Below are positions 54,585 to 64,000 of a stretch of 64,000 nt of DNA, piece by piece. Both the position numbers and the translations under genes were made by a program. This stretch comes from Ferrimonas balearica DSM 9799 (lineage in GTDB: Bacteria > Pseudomonadota > Gammaproteobacteria > Enterobacterales > Shewanellaceae), in contig NC_014541.1 in NCBI RefSeq assembly GCF_000148645.1, forward strand, positions 4,215,160 to 4,279,159. The letters run 5' to 3'. The stretch's first letter is position 1. Every line of letters begins with the position of its first letter. The notes below the pieces were generated by a model. The model worked only from the letters and a program-made list of their open reading frames with translations. It did no database searches and was not told the origin of the DNA.

Positions 54585-54612
54585 AGTATACCGGAGTGGG
54601 GTTCGGATGCAA
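54585..54612 (-). promoter_or_regulatory. Candidate atp operon promoter
   Basis: -35 TTGCAT (54607-54612) and -10 TATACT (54585-54590) with a 16-nt spacer on the minus strand. The predicted transcription start (about 54578) is only some 14 nt before the leader hairpin. Confidence 0.55.
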
Positions 54613-54667
54613 CTTAGCCGAAGGTGGGTGAGTGTGATCCGTGGCACGTCAGAAAGACATAATTCGA

Positions 54668-54692
54668 CCTGCGTATCACACAAAAACGCAGG
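54668..54692. repeat. Inverted repeat downstream of parB
   Basis: CCTGCGT / ACGCAGG with an 11-nt A-rich loop, in the 284-nt gap between parB and atpI. Another weaker hairpin (GGGGAGA / TCTCCCC) lies at about 54754-54780. Either could end the parAB transcript. Confidence 0.5.
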
Positions 54693-54796
54693 CGTATGAA
54701 TCGACGAGGGGTTTCGGCGAGAAAGTTTCGAAAAATAAGGAGTTTTAACCAAAGGGGAGAAAAATTTCAGTTCTCTCCCCTCCGGTCTGTGGCCAA

Positions 54797-55699
54797 TTAA
54801 CGCTCAGACAGCTCTGGGGCCAGTTTGATCAAGATCCCATCCAGCTGGTCGAGATCCGTGTAGTTGATCACAAGCTTACCTTTGCCCTTACGTCCGTGGT
54901 TGATGGCCACCTGAGCGCCGAGGCGCTCGGTCAGCTGCTCCGCCAGACGGGCAATGTCCGGGTCAGGCTGAGCCGGTGTGGCCACCGGAGCCGGTTCCAG
55001 CAGTTTCTGAACCAGCTTCTCAGTATCCCGAACGGTCATCTCCTTGCCAGCCACCTGACGAGCCGCCAGGGTTTGGGCATCGCCGTTGAGCGCCAACAGG
55101 GCGCGGGCGTGGCCCATCTCCAGGTCGCCGTGCTCGAGCAGGGTTTTCACCTCCTCGTTGAGGCTGTTCAGGCGCATCAGGTTGGTGACCGTAGCGCGGG
55201 ACTTGCCCACCGCTTCCGCCACCTGAGCGTGGGTCAGCTCAAATTCGTCAGCCAAACGCTTCAGCGCAATCGCCTCTTCCATCGCGTTCAAGTCTTCACG
55301 CTGGATGTTCTCAATCAGCGCAATGGCGACGGCGGCGTTGTCTTCCACCTGCTTAATCAGACAGGGGACGGTATCCAGGCCAGCCATCTGGGCCGCACGC
55401 CAACGGCGCTCACCGGCGATGATCTCATACCGGTCACCGGCCAGCTGGCGCACGATGATGGGCTGAATCACGCCCTGGGCCTTGATGGAGCTGGCCAGCT
55501 CCTCCAACGCATCGTTAGCCATATCCCGACGCGGCTGGTAGACACCACGACGCAGCGCATCGACCGGCAACTGCGACAGCGACTCCCGCTCCGGCTGAGT
55601 GGCACCAATGTCGGTGCTGGGTTGACGTTGGGCAACGGCCTGGCTGCCACCGAGCAGGGCATCCAGCCCTTTGCCTAATCCACGTTTTTTCGGGGACAT
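54797..55699 (-). CDS. parB: Chromosome partitioning protein ParB
   Basis: 300 residues. N-terminal GLGKGLDALLG, CTPase/ParB box (QPIIVRQLAGDRYEIIAGERRWRAAQ), ENIQREDLNAMEEA, helix-turn-helix (THAQVAEAVGKSRATVTNLMRL) and C-terminal dimerisation domain ending GKLVINYTDLDQLDGI. Binds parS and spreads. Downstream of parA by 10 nt. Confidence 0.97.
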   Translation of the reverse strand: MSPKKRGLGKGLDALLGGSQAVAQRQPSTDIGATQPERESLSQLPVDALRRGVYQPRRDMANDALEELASSIKAQGVIQPIIVRQLAGDRYEIIAGERRWRAAQMAGLDTVPCLIKQVEDNAAVAIALIENIQREDLNAMEEAIALKRLADEFELTHAQVAEAVGKSRATVTNLMRLNSLNEEVKTLLEHGDLEMGHARALLALNGDAQTLAARQVAGKEMTVRDTEKLVQKLLEPAPVATPAQPDPDIARLAEQLTERLGAQVAINHGRKGKGKLVINYTDLDQLDGILIKLAPELSER

Positions 55700-55709
55700 C
55701 TGATTCCTC

Positions 55710-56504
55710 TTAAGCCTGTTCGGCCTCGGTCACTCGGACGGACTCCGCCCGACGCAGCATCTCACCGGCCAAAGCCAGGTAGGCTTTCGCACCGGCGCTG
55801 CTCTTGTCGTAATACATCGCAGGGGCACCAAAGCTTGGTGCTTCGGCCAGACGCACGTTACGTGGGATAACGGTGCGGTAAACCTTGTCACCAAAGTGCG
55901 TTTTGAGCTGGTCAGAGACGTCGTTGGCCAGTCGATTGCGCGGGTCATACATGGTGCGCAGAATGCCTTCGATGGTCAGGCTCGGGTTGACCACCTGAGC
56001 CAGCTTGCCAATGGTGTCCATCAGGGCGGTGAGGCCCTCCAGCGCGTAGTACTCGCACTGCATCGGGATCACCACCGAGTCGGCTGCGCCCATGGCGTTT
56101 ACCGTCAACATATTGAGTGACGGGGGGCAGTCGATAAAGATGTAATCGTACTGGTCGAGGATCGGTTCCAGCGCATTGCGCAGCCGAACTTCACGGGCAA
56201 AGAACTCCATCAGCTTGATCTCAGCCGCCGTCACATCGGCGTTGGCTGCAATCAGGTCGTACTTGCCGCTGGTGTCGCGAACAATCACCTCTTCGGCGGG
56301 CTTCTCATCCACCAGCAGCTCGTAAGCGGTGTTCTCCACCTCGTATTTGTCGACACCGCTGCCCATGGTGGCATTGCCCTGTGGGTCCAGATCGATCAAC
56401 AACACCTTGCGCCGGGTCGCCGCCATGGACGCCGCCAGGTTGATGCTGGTGGTGGTTTTACCCACCCCGCCTTTCTGGTTTGCAATCGCGATCACTTTTG
56501 CCAC
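55710..56504 (-). CDS. parA: Chromosome partitioning ATPase ParA (Soj)
   Basis: 264 residues; deviant Walker [10 protein letters not shown] at ~11-19, [13 protein letters not shown] and [15 protein letters not shown] (Walker B). Forms a DNA-bound gradient that moves ParB-parS complexes. Its ATG follows rsmG by 10 nt, giving the usual rsmG-parA-parB order next to the origin. Confidence 0.97.
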   Translation of the reverse strand: MAKVIAIANQKGGVGKTTTSINLAASMAATRRKVLLIDLDPQGNATMGSGVDKYEVENTAYELLVDEKPAEEVIVRDTSGKYDLIAANADVTAAEIKLMEFFAREVRLRNALEPILDQYDYIFIDCPPSLNMLTVNAMGAADSVVIPMQCEYYALEGLTALMDTIGKLAQVVNPSLTIEGILRTMYDPRNRLANDVSDQLKTHFGDKVYRTVIPRNVRLAEAPSFGAPAMYYDKSSAGAKAYLALAGEMLRRAESVRVTEAEQA

Positions 56505-56514
56505 TGCAGTTCCC

Positions 56515-57138
56515 TCAATCCACTTTTTTGACTTGCACCAGGTGACGCTGTGCGTCCAGCCCCGGTACCTTCAGTGCCACGGTATTCATCACTTCAAAAC
56601 CGGCTGGAATGGCGGCCAGTTCCTCCGCATCCAGCTGACCTTTCAGGGCCAGGAAGTGACCCTCAGCGGTGGGCAGGTGCGCACACCAGGTCAGCATATC
56701 CTCGAGCGAAGCGAAGGCACGGCTCAGTACCACATCGAAGCCCGGATCAGGCTGATACGCCTCTACCCGGCTCTCGACCGCGGTGACGTTGGTCAGCCCC
56801 AGGCTGTGAATCACCTGGCGGATAAAACGGATGCGTTTGCCCAGGCTGTCGAGCAGGACAAACTCTTTGTCAGGATTGCAGATCGCCAGAGGTAAGCCGG
56901 GCAGACCCGGGCCGGTTCCCACATCGATAAAACGACGGCCCTGCAGATGGGGGCCGACGACGATGCTGTCCAGAATATGCTTCTCGAGCATATCCATGGG
57001 ATCCCGAACCGAGGTGAGGTTGTACGCCTTATTCCACTTATCCAGCATACGCACCAGCTCAACCAGCTGGGCCTGTTGCTCGGCACTGACAGTAAGACCA
57101 CTGTCGTTAATCAGGGTCGACAGGCGTTTTGCCAACAC
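56515..57138 (-). CDS. rsmG: 16S rRNA (guanine527-N7)-methyltransferase
   Basis: 207 residues, as in E. coli. [20 protein letters not shown], the SAM-binding [16 protein letters not shown] and the [13 protein letters not shown] block identify RsmG. Start is GTG, with AGGGGAA 7 nt before it. Lies 92 nt downstream of mnmG. Confidence 0.96.
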   Translation of the reverse strand: MLAKRLSTLINDSGLTVSAEQQAQLVELVRMLDKWNKAYNLTSVRDPMDMLEKHILDSIVVGPHLQGRRFIDVGTGPGLPGLPLAICNPDKEFVLLDSLGKRIRFIRQVIHSLGLTNVTAVESRVEAYQPDPGFDVVLSRAFASLEDMLTWCAHLPTAEGHFLALKGQLDAEELAAIPAGFEVMNTVALKVPGLDAQRHLVQVKKVD

Positions 57139-57230
57139 GGAAGGGTTCCCCTAAGAAAAGCGTTTTAAAGGATCATTATGAAGCCCGCGGCAGGGCATGG
57201 GAAGCCCCGCCGCAGGCCAGAGACAGCACG

Positions 57231-59120
57231 TTATGCGCTCTTGCGAAGCAGACCGTGCTTTTTGAGGTAGACCAGCAGCAGCGAGATGGCCGCCGGGGTC
57301 ACGCCGGAGATGCGGGACGCGCTGCCCAGGGTCTCCGGTTTGTGTTCCATCAGTTTGGCCATCACTTCGTTGGACAGCCCTTTCACCTGGCGGTAATCCA
57401 GATCCAGCGGCAGCAGAGTCTGCTCATGACGACGGGCTTTCTCGATCTCGTCTTTCTGACGCTCAATGTAGCCGGCGTACTTCACCTGGATCTCAACCTG
57501 CTCAGCGGCCTGCTCGTGATCCAGGGCCGGGCCCAGATCCTCAACCGCCATGATCTGATCGTACGTCAGCTCAGGACGACGCAGCAGATCTTCCAAGTTG
57601 GCCTCACGGGTCATCGGCGACTTCAGCAGCGGATTCAGCGCCGCAGCGGCCGCACTGTCTTTCTGCACCCAGGTGCTGCGCAGGCGCTGGCGTTCCAGCT
57701 CGATCGCCTCCACCTTGGCGTTGAACTTGGCCCAACGCTCATCGTCAATCAGGCCCATCTCACGACCCATCTCAGTCAGGCGCAGATCCGCGTTGTCCTC
57801 GCGCAGCAGCAAGCGGTGCTCGGCGCGGGAGGTGAACATGCGGTAGGGCTCCTGAGTCCCCAGGGTAGACAAGTCGTCCACCAGCACACCCAGGTAAGCC
57901 TGATCACGACGGGGCGCCCAGCTCTCCTCACCGCGAACACGACGTGCCGCGTTCAGACCGGCCAGCAGACCCTGGGCACCGGCTTCTTCATAGCCAGTGG
58001 TGCCGTTGATCTGACCGGCGAAGAACAGGCCTTCAAGGAACTTGCTCTCCAGGCTGGCTTTGAGGTCACGGGGATCAAAGAAATCGTACTCGATCGCGTA
58101 ACCCGGGCGCAGGATTCGGGCCTGCTCAAAGCCTTTAATGGAACGCACCAACTCCAGCTGCACATCGAAGGGCAGGGAGGTGGAGATGCCGTTGGGGTAG
58201 ATCTCAATGCTGTTCAGCCCTTCCGGCTCAACAAAGATCTGGTGCGAGGTTTTATCAGCAAAGCGCATCACCTTGTCTTCAACAGACGGGCAGTAGCGCG
58301 GGCCGATCCCCTCGATCACCCCGGTGTACATCGGGCTGCGATCCAGACCAGAGCGGATGATCTCATGAGTCCGCTCATTGGTGTGGGTGATGTAACAGGA
58401 GATCTGGCGCGGCTGTTCCGACCGGTCACCAATATAGGAGAACACCGGGGTCGGGTTGTCACCGGGCTGCTCCTGCATCACTGAGAAATCCAGGCTGCGG
58501 GCATCCAGACGGGCAGGGGTGCCGGTCTTCAGACGGTCAATGCGCAGCGGCAGTTCACGCAGTCGGTGGGCCAGCCGCACCGCATTGGTGTCACCAATCC
58601 GGCCACCGGCGTAGTTGTCCAGGCCGATGTGGATCTTGCCGTCCAGGAAGGTACCAACGGTCAACACCACCGCCTCGGCACCAAAGTGGATGCCAGCATC
58701 GGTGATCACACCCGTCACCTTATCGCCTTCCAGGATCAGGTCATTCACGCCCTGCTGGAAGATCTGAAGGTTGGGCTGGTTAAACAGGATCTGTTGGATC
58801 GCCTGACGGTACAGGGCGCGATCCGCTTGTGCACGAGTGGCACGTACTGCCGGGCCTTTTGAGGCGTTCAGCGTACGGAACTGGATACCAGCGCGATCGG
58901 TTGCGCGAGCCATGGCGCCACCGAGGGCGTCAATCTCCTTAACCAGGTGTCCTTTACCAATACCACCAATGGCGGGGTTACAGGACATCTGGCCCAGGGT
59001 ATCCAGGTTGTGGGTCAGCAAAAGGGTGCGGGCCCCGGTCCGGGCACTGGCAAGAGCCGCCTCGGTTCCGGCATGGCCGCCGCCGACCACGATCACATCA
59101 TAATGTTCCAGCACTCGCAT
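57231..59120 (-). CDS. mnmG: tRNA uridine-5-carboxymethylaminomethyl synthesis enzyme MnmG
   Basis: 629 residues, identical in length to E. coli MnmG (GidA). FAD site [56 protein letters not shown] and the C-terminal helical domain ending [15 protein letters not shown]. With MnmE it modifies the wobble uridine of several tRNAs. It is transcribed away from oriC, immediately next to it. Confidence 0.97.
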   Translation of the reverse strand: MRVLEHYDVIVVGGGHAGTEAALASARTGARTLLLTHNLDTLGQMSCNPAIGGIGKGHLVKEIDALGGAMARATDRAGIQFRTLNASKGPAVRATRAQADRALYRQAIQQILFNQPNLQIFQQGVNDLILEGDKVTGVITDAGIHFGAEAVVLTVGTFLDGKIHIGLDNYAGGRIGDTNAVRLAHRLRELPLRIDRLKTGTPARLDARSLDFSVMQEQPGDNPTPVFSYIGDRSEQPRQISCYITHTNERTHEIIRSGLDRSPMYTGVIEGIGPRYCPSVEDKVMRFADKTSHQIFVEPEGLNSIEIYPNGISTSLPFDVQLELVRSIKGFEQARILRPGYAIEYDFFDPRDLKASLESKFLEGLFFAGQINGTTGYEEAGAQGLLAGLNAARRVRGEESWAPRRDQAYLGVLVDDLSTLGTQEPYRMFTSRAEHRLLLREDNADLRLTEMGREMGLIDDERWAKFNAKVEAIELERQRLRSTWVQKDSAAAAALNPLLKSPMTREANLEDLLRRPELTYDQIMAVEDLGPALDHEQAAEQVEIQVKYAGYIERQKDEIEKARRHEQTLLPLDLDYRQVKGLSNEVMAKLMEHKPETLGSASRISGVTPAAISLLLVYLKKHGLLRKSA

Positions 59121-59214
59121 GCGTTGCTACCCTATCGGTTCTAAAAAAGCGCTGCATTCTATCACCGCTTCTGGCCTTAGAGAAGGTTACTTCTTAACCA
59201 TTCCGGTCTCCCTC

Positions 59215-59530
59215 GATCCCTAATATTTAAAAGATCTATTTAAAGATCCTTTGTTGTTCTTACTATTAGTGAATACGATCTCTGTGGAAAAGTGGCTGTA
59301 AGCCTTGATGCGACTGGGTTTCAGAAGGATCGCTTGCTGTGATCTACCCGCGATCAACCCGGATCAAAACATGAGGATAGATCGCGATCTTATGCACAGG
59401 GGTGGATCGAGTGGATCTTCGACTGGGAGTAAAACCCAGTTTGATCACCGTTAGATCCAACCTTATACACAGATCCCTGTGGTTAGATCCTTGATCTGTG
59501 TATAAGGTGGATAGACTTGTGGAAAGATCG
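59215..59530. other. oriC: Replication origin oriC
   Basis: Between mnmG and mioC, the enterobacterial/Vibrio position. The mnmG-proximal side is AT-rich with 13-mer-like GATC repeats (59224-59270). DnaA boxes: TGTGGAAAA 59283-59291 (one mismatch, R1 position), TTATGCACA 59390-59398, TTATACACA 59463-59471 and TGTGTATAA 59497-59505 (perfect), plus weak ones near 59478 and 59518. About 17 GATC sites fall in roughly 310 bp, as expected for SeqA/Dam control. Confidence 0.92.
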
Positions 59531-59543
59531 GGGATGGGGCGGA

Positions 59544-59987
59544 TTAAACGATCCGATCCTGCCAGCTCTCAAGCCAGCTTAGTGCTTGATCTTCAGGGAT
59601 TTCTTGCGCCTGTACATCAATGCTGATGCGGTCCACAAGGGGGATCGCACCCAGTGATCGCAACAGCGGATCCAGCTGATCAAGTGCGCCACAAAATGTG
59701 TCATAGCTGGAATCACCGATACCACAGAGGGCGATCCGGGTGCCGCTCAGATCCGGTTTTTGCTCGCTCAGTTGGGCGTGGAAAGGGTGCAGATTGTCCG
59801 GTAATTCACCGGCACCGTGGGTGGAAGTGACCACCAACCACAGCGGGGCGGCTTCCAGATCGGCCAGTTCGGGGTCCAGAGTGGCGGTGACCTGGTGGCC
59901 ATCCTGCTCCAGTTGTGCCTGCAGTTCGTCCGCTACGGCTTCGGCGCCGCCCATAGTGGTACCAATGATCAGGGCGATGTGGGCCAT
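59544..59987 (-). CDS. mioC: Flavodoxin-like protein MioC
   Basis: 147 residues, same as E. coli MioC. IIGTTMGGAEAVADEL is the FMN phosphate loop; VTSTHGAGELPDN and FCGIGDSSYDTFCGA-like (LCGIGDSSYDTFCGALDQLD) are FMN-binding loops. The ATG at 59987 follows CAGGAGAG; the longer open frame upstream is not used. Transcription runs toward oriC, as in E. coli. Confidence 0.95.
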   Translation of the reverse strand: MAHIALIIGTTMGGAEAVADELQAQLEQDGHQVTATLDPELADLEAAPLWLVVTSTHGAGELPDNLHPFHAQLSEQKPDLSGTRIALCGIGDSSYDTFCGALDQLDPLLRSLGAIPLVDRISIDVQAQEIPEDQALSWLESWQDRIV

Positions 59988-60071
59988 GGTTCTCTCCTGT
60001 TGAGGGCTGACCGGCGGGTCAGCGAATGAGGGACATTGTCCAAAGAGCGGCAGGGAAATGCCAGCCACAAA

Positions 60072-60096
60072 AAAGCCCACCTGGATGGTGGGCTTT
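60072..60096 (-). terminator. Terminator of mnmE
   Basis: AAAGCCCACC / GGTGGGCTTT with a 5-nt loop and a T-run on the minus strand, 17 nt after the mnmE stop. Confidence 0.87.
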
Positions 60097-60113
60097 GACG
60101 TTGTGCGAAGGGC

Positions 60114-61481
60114 TCACTTGCCGATGCAGAAGGAGGAGAAGATCCGTCCCAACAGATCATCGGAGCTGAACTCACCGGTGATCTCAGCCAGTGCCTGCTG
60201 GGCCAGGCGCAGCTCTTCAGCCAGCAGCTCACCCGCCATAAAGACCTCAAGCTGCTCTTTACCCTGCTCCAGGTGCAGGGCCGCCTGCTGCAGTGCTTCC
60301 AGGTGGCGCTGGCGCGCCATAAAGCCGCCTTCGGTGGTGCCCTGGTAGCCCATACAGGCTTTCAGGTGCTGTTTCAGCGCTTCCACCCCTTCACCGGTTT
60401 TGGCGCTCAGACGGAACATCGGATGGCCACCGGCCTGGCCGTGGTCCACCGCTTCCCCGGTCAGATCCGCCTTGTTGCGGATCAGGGTCAGCCCCATCTC
60501 CTGCGGCAGGCGATCGATCAGCTCCGGCCAGATGGCGGCGGGATCGGTGGCGTCGGTTTCCGTGCCATCCACCATCAGCAGCACGCGGTCTGCCTGAGCG
60601 ATTTCGCTCCAGGCACGTTCAATGCCGATGCGCTCTACCTCGTCTGACGCGTCGCGCAGACCGGCGGTATCGATGATGTGCAGTGGCATACCATCAATAT
60701 GGATGTGCTCACGCAGCACGTCACGGGTGGTGCCGGCGATGTCGGTCACAATGGCAGACTCGCGGCCAGCCAGAGCGTTCAGCAGGCTGGATTTACCGGC
60801 ATTGGGACGCCCGGCAATCACCACCTTCATCCCCTCGCGCATCAGCGCGCCCTGGCGGGCACTGCGGCGCACCTCGGCCAGTCGGGTCTCGATGGCGGCC
60901 AGGTCACCGGCAATGCGCCCGTCGGAGAGGAAATCCACCTCTTCATCGGGGAAGTCGATGGCGGCTTCCACATAGATGCGCAGGTGGGTCAGCTGCTCCA
61001 CTAACTGATGGATCTGACCGGAAAATTCACCCTGCAGTGACTGCATAGCGCTGCGTACCGCCTGCTCGGAGCTGGCCTCGATGAGGTCGGCAATGGCCTC
61101 CGCCTGAGCCAGGTCGAGTTTGTCGTTGAGGAACGCGCGCTCGGAGAATTCGCCGGGACGGGCGGTGCGCAGACCCGGAATGGTGAGGATGCGGCGGATC
61201 AGCATATCCAGCACCACGGGACCGCCATGGCCCTGCAGTTCCAGCACATCTTCACCGGTAAAGGAGTTCGGGCCTTTGAACATCAGTGCGATGCCCTGGT
61301 CCAGCACCTGGCCGCTGTCGTCTTTAAACGGCAGGTATTCGGCGTAGCGGGTCTTCGGCACTTTGCCCAAGACATGGATAGCGACGGTTTCGGCCAGGGG
61401 GCCGGAAACCCGGACGATGCCAACCCCACCCTGACCGGGAGCGGTCGCCTGGGCAACAATGGTGTCCTGATGATCAGTCAT
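60114..61481 (-). CDS. mnmE: tRNA modification GTPase MnmE
   Basis: 455 residues (E. coli 454). N-terminal folate-binding domain ([13 protein letters not shown]), helical domain, inserted G domain with [12 protein letters not shown] (~224-235), DIAGTTRD and [10 protein letters not shown], and the C-terminal FCIGK motif whose Cys is conserved. Partner of MnmG. A terminator separates it from yidC. Confidence 0.97.
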   Translation of the reverse strand: MTDHQDTIVAQATAPGQGGVGIVRVSGPLAETVAIHVLGKVPKTRYAEYLPFKDDSGQVLDQGIALMFKGPNSFTGEDVLELQGHGGPVVLDMLIRRILTIPGLRTARPGEFSERAFLNDKLDLAQAEAIADLIEASSEQAVRSAMQSLQGEFSGQIHQLVEQLTHLRIYVEAAIDFPDEEVDFLSDGRIAGDLAAIETRLAEVRRSARQGALMREGMKVVIAGRPNAGKSSLLNALAGRESAIVTDIAGTTRDVLREHIHIDGMPLHIIDTAGLRDASDEVERIGIERAWSEIAQADRVLLMVDGTETDATDPAAIWPELIDRLPQEMGLTLIRNKADLTGEAVDHGQAGGHPMFRLSAKTGEGVEALKQHLKACMGYQGTTEGGFMARQRHLEALQQAALHLEQGKEQLEVFMAGELLAEELRLAQQALAEITGEFSSDDLLGRIFSSFCIGK

Positions 61482-61524
61482 ACAATTTGGTTCTAGTGGT
61501 TTGTGGCAAGTGTACTAAAAAAGA

Positions 61525-61544
61525 GGGCGGCGCAAGCGCCGCCC
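61525..61544 (-). terminator. Terminator of the rpmH-rnpA-yidD-yidC operon
   Basis: GGGCGGCG / CGCCGCCC with CAAG loop and a TCTTTTTT run on the minus strand, 7 nt after the yidC stop. Confidence 0.87.
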
Positions 61545-61551
61545 CCTGGGG

Positions 61552-63171
61552 TTATTTCAGTCCCTGTTTTTCCAGCGACCGGTAGATGAACAACTGCTGG
61601 GCGATGGCGACCAGGTTGCCCACCAGCCAGTACAGAACCAGACCGGACGGGAACCACAGGAAGAACACGGTGAACATGACCGGCATGTACTGCATGATCT
61701 TCTGCTGCATCGGGTCCATGGTGGCCATGGTCGGCTGCATCTTCTGCATCGCGAACATGGAGATGCCCATCAGTACCGGCAGTACGTAGTAGGGGTCTTT
61801 CACGGACAAGTCGGTGATCCAACCAAAGAACGGGGCGTGGCGCAGCTCCACACTCTCCAGCAGTACCCAGTAGAAGGCGATGAAGATCGGGAACTGCAGC
61901 AGCAGCGGCAGACAGCCGCCCATCGGGTTCACCTTCTCTTTCTGATACAGCTCCATCATGGCCTGACTCATGCGCTGACGGTCATCGCCGAAGCGCTCTT
62001 TCAGGTCAGCCAGTTTCGGCTGCAGCTTGCGCATCTTCGCCATGGAGGTGTACTGCGCCTTGGTCAGCGGGTACATGAAACCACGGATGATCAGGGTCAT
62101 CAGGATGATGGCCACACCCCAGTTGCTCACCAGGCTCTGCAGGAACATCAGCAGGCTGTGCAGCGGTTGGGCGATAAACCACAGCCAACCGTAATCCACC
62201 ACCAGGTTGAGGGTGGGGGACAGGGCAGACAGGGCTTCCTGGTTTTTCGGACCAACGTACAGGGTGGCACCCAGAGTCTGTTCAGCACCCGGGGCGATCT
62301 GAACCGCCGGCTGTTTTACGCCGATGATGGCATCGCCGGACACCACGTTGGAGTAGATGTCGTTGGTGCTGTCAGCAGAGGGAACCCAGGCAGACACGAA
62401 GTAGTGCTGCAGCATGGCGATCCAGCCACCCTGAGTGGCTTCGGCCAGGTTGTTCTTCTCCATCTTGTCGAAGGCGTACTTCTCGTAGCGGGTGTCCGCA
62501 GTGGAGTAAGCACCGCCACGGTAAGTCGGCATCATCATGCTGCCTTCGCTCTTACCGATGGATTGCTTCAGCTGGCTGTACATCTGCACCTGGATGGCGG
62601 CGTCGCTGGTGTTGTGAACCAGGTAGTCCACGCGCACATCGTAGTGGCCACGGGTAAAGGTGTAGCGCTTTTCAAACTTCACGCCGTTGGCGTCAGTAAA
62701 GATCAGCGGTACCACCAGAGTGTCCTGGCCGTCCTGCAGGGTGTAATTGGCCGCTTGTGCCTGGTACACCGGACGCTGGCCGCTGGCGTGCGGGCCATTC
62801 AGACCAATCAGGCCACTCTGGGCAATGTAGGTGAAGCCATTTTCGTTTTCGAGAATGGTCAGGGCTTCATCACCACCTTGCTCCACTTTGTGTTCCGGCA
62901 GAGCGGCATACACCACATCGCCGCCAGTGGCGTCGATGGTCAGCTTCAGCGTGTCGGTTTGAACCTGGATAAGGCGATCAGAGATCGTTGCACCAGCTGG
63001 TGCGGCACTTTTCGCAGCGGATTGCGGAACATCATTGGCCTTATCTGCGGTCGCCACGGTCTGGGCGGCCGGAGTTTCGGCTTGCGGGGCTTGATCCAGC
63101 GTCCACTGTTGCCACAGCAGGAAGCTGACAAACAGCAGCCCGATAAGGATTAAATTACGTTGAGAATCCAT
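61552..63171 (-). CDS. yidC: Membrane protein insertase YidC
   Basis: 539 residues. N-terminal transmembrane helix (~6-20), large periplasmic domain (~55-340), then five-helix Oxa1 core: [49 protein letters not shown] and [23 protein letters not shown]. Inserts and folds inner-membrane proteins, including Fo subunits a and c of the nearby atp operon. Follows yidD by 3 nt. Confidence 0.97.
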   Translation of the reverse strand: MDSQRNLILIGLLFVSFLLWQQWTLDQAPQAETPAAQTVATADKANDVPQSAAKSAAPAGATISDRLIQVQTDTLKLTIDATGGDVVYAALPEHKVEQGGDEALTILENENGFTYIAQSGLIGLNGPHASGQRPVYQAQAANYTLQDGQDTLVVPLIFTDANGVKFEKRYTFTRGHYDVRVDYLVHNTSDAAIQVQMYSQLKQSIGKSEGSMMMPTYRGGAYSTADTRYEKYAFDKMEKNNLAEATQGGWIAMLQHYFVSAWVPSADSTNDIYSNVVSGDAIIGVKQPAVQIAPGAEQTLGATLYVGPKNQEALSALSPTLNLVVDYGWLWFIAQPLHSLLMFLQSLVSNWGVAIILMTLIIRGFMYPLTKAQYTSMAKMRKLQPKLADLKERFGDDRQRMSQAMMELYQKEKVNPMGGCLPLLLQFPIFIAFYWVLLESVELRHAPFFGWITDLSVKDPYYVLPVLMGISMFAMQKMQPTMATMDPMQQKIMQYMPVMFTVFFLWFPSGLVLYWLVGNLVAIAQQLFIYRSLEKQGLK

Positions 63172-63174
63172 AGG

Positions 63175-63429
63175 TTATTGATCTCTGCCTCGTTTGGCGG
63201 GTGGTACCGGGTCAATGCCGCCCGGATGCAAAGGGTGACATTTTAGTATGCGGCGGATGGCTAACCAACACCCATAAAGCACGCCGTGGCAAGAAATTGC
63301 CTGAATAGCGTAATGGGAGCAGCTGGGAGAGAAGCGACAGCTAGGGCCCAGAAGGGGACTGATCCCTTTCTGGTATCCCTTAACCAGCAGGATTAAGACT
63401 CGTTGCAGCGGCGAGAGAGCTTGCGCCAT
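63175..63429 (-). CDS. yidD: Membrane protein insertion efficiency factor YidD
   Basis: 84 residues. [27 protein letters not shown] and [15 protein letters not shown] are the family signatures with three conserved Cys. The ATG lies inside the end of rnpA (37-nt overlap), a layout also seen in E. coli. Amphipathic, membrane-associated. Confidence 0.94.
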   Translation of the reverse strand: MAQALSPLQRVLILLVKGYQKGISPLLGPSCRFSPSCSHYAIQAISCHGVLYGCWLAIRRILKCHPLHPGGIDPVPPAKRGRDQ

Positions 63430-63752
63430 AACTTGTCGACCAGCTTGTGCAGGGCGGCGTTATCCAGAAGTTCGACCCCTTTTTTACCGATCACGACGAT
63501 GTCCACGGCGGGCAGGTCATGTTGGTGGAGGCGAAAACTGTCTCTGACAATCCGCTTGATGCGGTTGCGTTGACACGCTTTTTTGACTTGTTTCTTAGCG
63601 ATGGTCAACCCAATACGAGGGTGGGCCAGTTCGTTAGGAACAGCCAAAAGTGTCAGTTGGGGGGAAGCTGCCCGGACCGGGTTAGCAAAGACGGGTTTGA
63701 AGTCGCCGGGAGTCAGCAGACGCTGCTCCCGGCTAAAGGTGTATCGCACCAT
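63393..63752 (-). CDS. rnpA: Ribonuclease P protein component
   Basis: 119 residues, as in E. coli. The RNR signature [18 protein letters not shown] (with [12 protein letters not shown]) is intact, [17 protein letters not shown] starts the fold. Basic protein that aids RNase P RNA in tRNA 5' maturation. ATG at 63752 begins [10 protein letters not shown]; the longer open frame overlaps rpmH and was rejected. Confidence 0.96.
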   Translation of the reverse strand: MVRYTFSREQRLLTPGDFKPVFANPVRAASPQLTLLAVPNELAHPRIGLTIAKKQVKKACQRNRIKRIVRDSFRLHQHDLPAVDIVVIGKKGVELLDNAALHKLVDKLWRKLSRRCNES

Positions 63753-63774
63753 AGAGGCGCTCCGAGTAAATGAC

Positions 63775-63921
<147 letters not shown>

Positions 63922-64000
63922 TCAGTTAACTGTACAGATTAACTTTCGACGCCAGAGCTTAGCGCCTTGGCGGGTCAAAAAAGAGGCCGAATTCTAATAA

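Noticed and set aside
54797..59543. parS site for ParB near parAB/oriC
   Set aside because: I looked for TGTTTCACGTGAAACA-like palindromes by eye and saw none in the window; a pattern search of the whole chromosome would be needed.

Overview
The window is a 64 kb chromosomal segment around the replication origin of a high-GC gammaproteobacterium. The gene content and order resemble Shewanella and especially Ferrimonas (Alteromonadales). The evidence is the order rpmH-rnpA-yidD-yidC-mnmE-mioC-oriC-mnmG-rsmG-parA-parB-atpIBEFHAGDC-glmU-(DeoR regulator)-glmS, the gpmM-envC-ctp-yibQ cluster, ftsYEX-rpoH, and a divergent hut locus. The genus is an inference from synteny and remembered family sequences; no database was searched.

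Layout from left to right. 1-7.5 kb: 3' end of hemN, add (opposite strand), a DUF885 lipoprotein, a DUF1244 protein coupled to pldB, and a PAS-GGDEF-EAL signalling protein whose 3' end overlaps pldB. 7.7-7.8 kb: a lone tRNA gene with a long variable arm and an apparent UAU anticodon, the oddest feature here. 7.8-11.2 kb: a BaiN/YhiN-type flavoprotein, gpsA, secB and a rhodanese. 11.3-16 kb: gpmM-envC-S41 peptidase-yibQ. 16-20.6 kb: ykgJ-like gene, rpoH, ftsX, ftsE, and an ftsY whose acidic N-terminal domain holds sixteen 15-residue repeats. 20.7-26.3 kb: rsmD, yhhL, marC-type gene, HD-GYP protein, a His-rich ZIP-like membrane protein, an acyltransferase and an MscS-family channel. 26.3-31.7 kb: hutH-hutU-hutC divergent from hutI, with a perfect HutC-type palindrome between them. 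31.7-35.2 kb: mtnC-like gene, a small membrane protein, a thioesterase and a long-chain acyl-CoA synthetase. 35.4-40.9 kb: an rRNA operon (16S-23S-5S-tRNA-Thr) on the minus strand with two promoters, BoxA elements and two related terminators. 40.9-47.6 kb: ccoG, glmS, its DeoR-type regulator, glmU and a DMT transporter. 47.6-54.5 kb: the complete F1Fo ATP synthase operon. 54.8-59.1 kb: parB, parA, rsmG, mnmG. 59.2-59.5 kb: oriC. 59.5-63.9 kb: mioC, mnmE, yidC, yidD, rnpA, rpmH.

How it works together: the right half is the conserved origin-proximal block (initiation, segregation, ribosome and tRNA maturation, membrane insertion, ATP synthesis, amino-sugar precursors). From oriC leftward, mnmG, par, atp, glmUS and the rRNA operon run co-directionally with the replication fork. 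The left half is a set of independent housekeeping operons plus catabolic (hut) and c-di-GMP genes. I found no prophage, insertion sequence, CRISPR array or clear defence island. The items most worth a second look are the unusual tRNA and the hairpin at its 5' end, the FtsY repeat array, the terminator-like hairpin in the atp leader, the paired operator repeats around the DeoR-regulator promoter, and the duplicated terminator around tRNA-Thr.
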